Part shown: positions 14,122 through 14,409 of the stretch, piece after piece
How positions within the stretch are numbered: the first letter of the stretch is position 1
Layout: the number at the start of each line of letters is the position of its first letter
Assembly (NCBI GenBank): GCA_031289385.1
Contig: JAITPP010000136.1
Coordinates: 1-14,409 of the forward strand
DNA length: 14,409 nucleotides
From: Prevotellaceae bacterium
Lineage (GTDB): Bacteria > Bacteroidota > Bacteroidia > Bacteroidales > UBA932
Direction: 5' to 3'
Translations under genes and position numbers: made by a program
Notes under the pieces: generated by a model
Databases searched by the model: none
Seen by the model: only the letters and a program-made list of their open reading frames with translations
What the model was told of the DNA's origin: nothing

Positions 14122-14409
14122 ATGAAAAAAATTTTTTCTATTGCGTTTTTAACGCTTTTCAGTATGGGTGTTGTGTTAGGACAGACAAAAGTTACAGCAA
14201 AAGTAACCGACTCTAACACCAACGAACCTATATCGTATGCATCGGTTGCCGTTAAAGGGTACACTACCGCAGGTACGTTTACCACCGACGATGGCAGCTA
14301 TACTATTAACATGCCTGAGGGCAGTTCTATTCTTGTTGTTAGTTATATTGGGTACAAAACACAAGAAATAGTTGTCGGCACTCGCAGTATCATTGATATT
14401 GCTTTATTA
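14122..14409 (+). CDS. SusC-like outer-membrane transporter, N-terminal part
   Basis: Only the first 96 codons are in the window; the frame is open at the edge. The product starts with a signal peptide (MKKIFSIAFLTLFSMGVVLG, then QTKV) and continues with a CarboxypepD_reg-like domain: KVTDSNTNEPISYASVAVKG, FTTDDGSYTINMPEG, LVVSYIGYKTQEIVV. This is the standard N-terminal extension of SusC/RagA transporters. The first susC has the same arrangement but only loosely similar sequence here (KGTTKG, DGNYSI, IGYTAQEIVVGT), so it is a paralogue, not a recent copy. Because other outer-membrane proteins also carry this domain, the SusC assignment rests partly on the promoter cassette shared with the complete susC. 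A susD-like gene would be expected beyond the edge. Confidence 0.8.
   Translation, partial: MKKIFSIAFLTLFSMGVVLGQTKVTAKVTDSNTNEPISYASVAVKGYTTAGTFTTDDGSYTINMPEGSSILVVSYIGYKTQEIVVGTRSIIDIALL

Overview
The window looks like a piece of a Bacteroidota chromosome, most likely Bacteroidales or a close relative. Four signs support this: very AT-rich intergenic DNA, promoters built on the Bacteroidota -33 TTTG / -7 TAnnTTTG pattern, an almost complete lack of Shine-Dalgarno sequences, and a SusC/SusD outer-membrane pair with a second SusC-like gene starting at the right edge. I see no RNA gene, CRISPR array, transposase or integrase.

Left part (1-5.1 kb): a leftward pair encodes a BCP/PrxQ peroxiredoxin and RecA, driven by a promoter just upstream of the peroxiredoxin. 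A rightward, tightly packed set follows: a uridine-phosphorylase-like nucleoside phosphorylase, a GatB/YqeY-domain protein whose conserved N-terminus begins upstream of its first ATG, a MalY/PatB-type C-S lyase and a WbqC-like protein abutting it.

Middle (5.1-7.6 kb): a leftward, unrecognised exported protein is divergent from a rightward folate/dTMP operon of thymidylate synthase, dihydrofolate reductase and a small two-helix membrane protein overlapping the reductase.

Right part (7.6-14.4 kb): a 514-bp regulatory region leads into a SusC-like TonB-dependent transporter (1069 aa) and a SusD-like lipoprotein (581 aa), closed by a strong hairpin terminator. About 1 kb of gene-poor DNA with nested inverted-repeat elements, a 36-bp palindrome and a heptamer array then leads to a second SusC-like gene cut by the window edge.

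The most interesting structure is upstream of both SusC genes. Each has a promoter (TTTG, 20 bp, TAnnTTTG) lying between two inverted copies of a ~28-bp sequence with core ATAATTTACATTATGTT. The arms are 129 bp apart centre to centre in both copies, and the two blocks align without a gap for about 180 bp although their middles have diverged. This is the layout of an invertible (phase-variable) promoter of the kind known for Bacteroides SusC/SusD and capsule loci, but a two-operator looping switch would fit too. No invertase gene is in the window, so inversion is inferred, not shown. Second-tier points are the non-AUG start of the YqeY gene and three intergenic arrays that share a 7-bp period but not a sequence.
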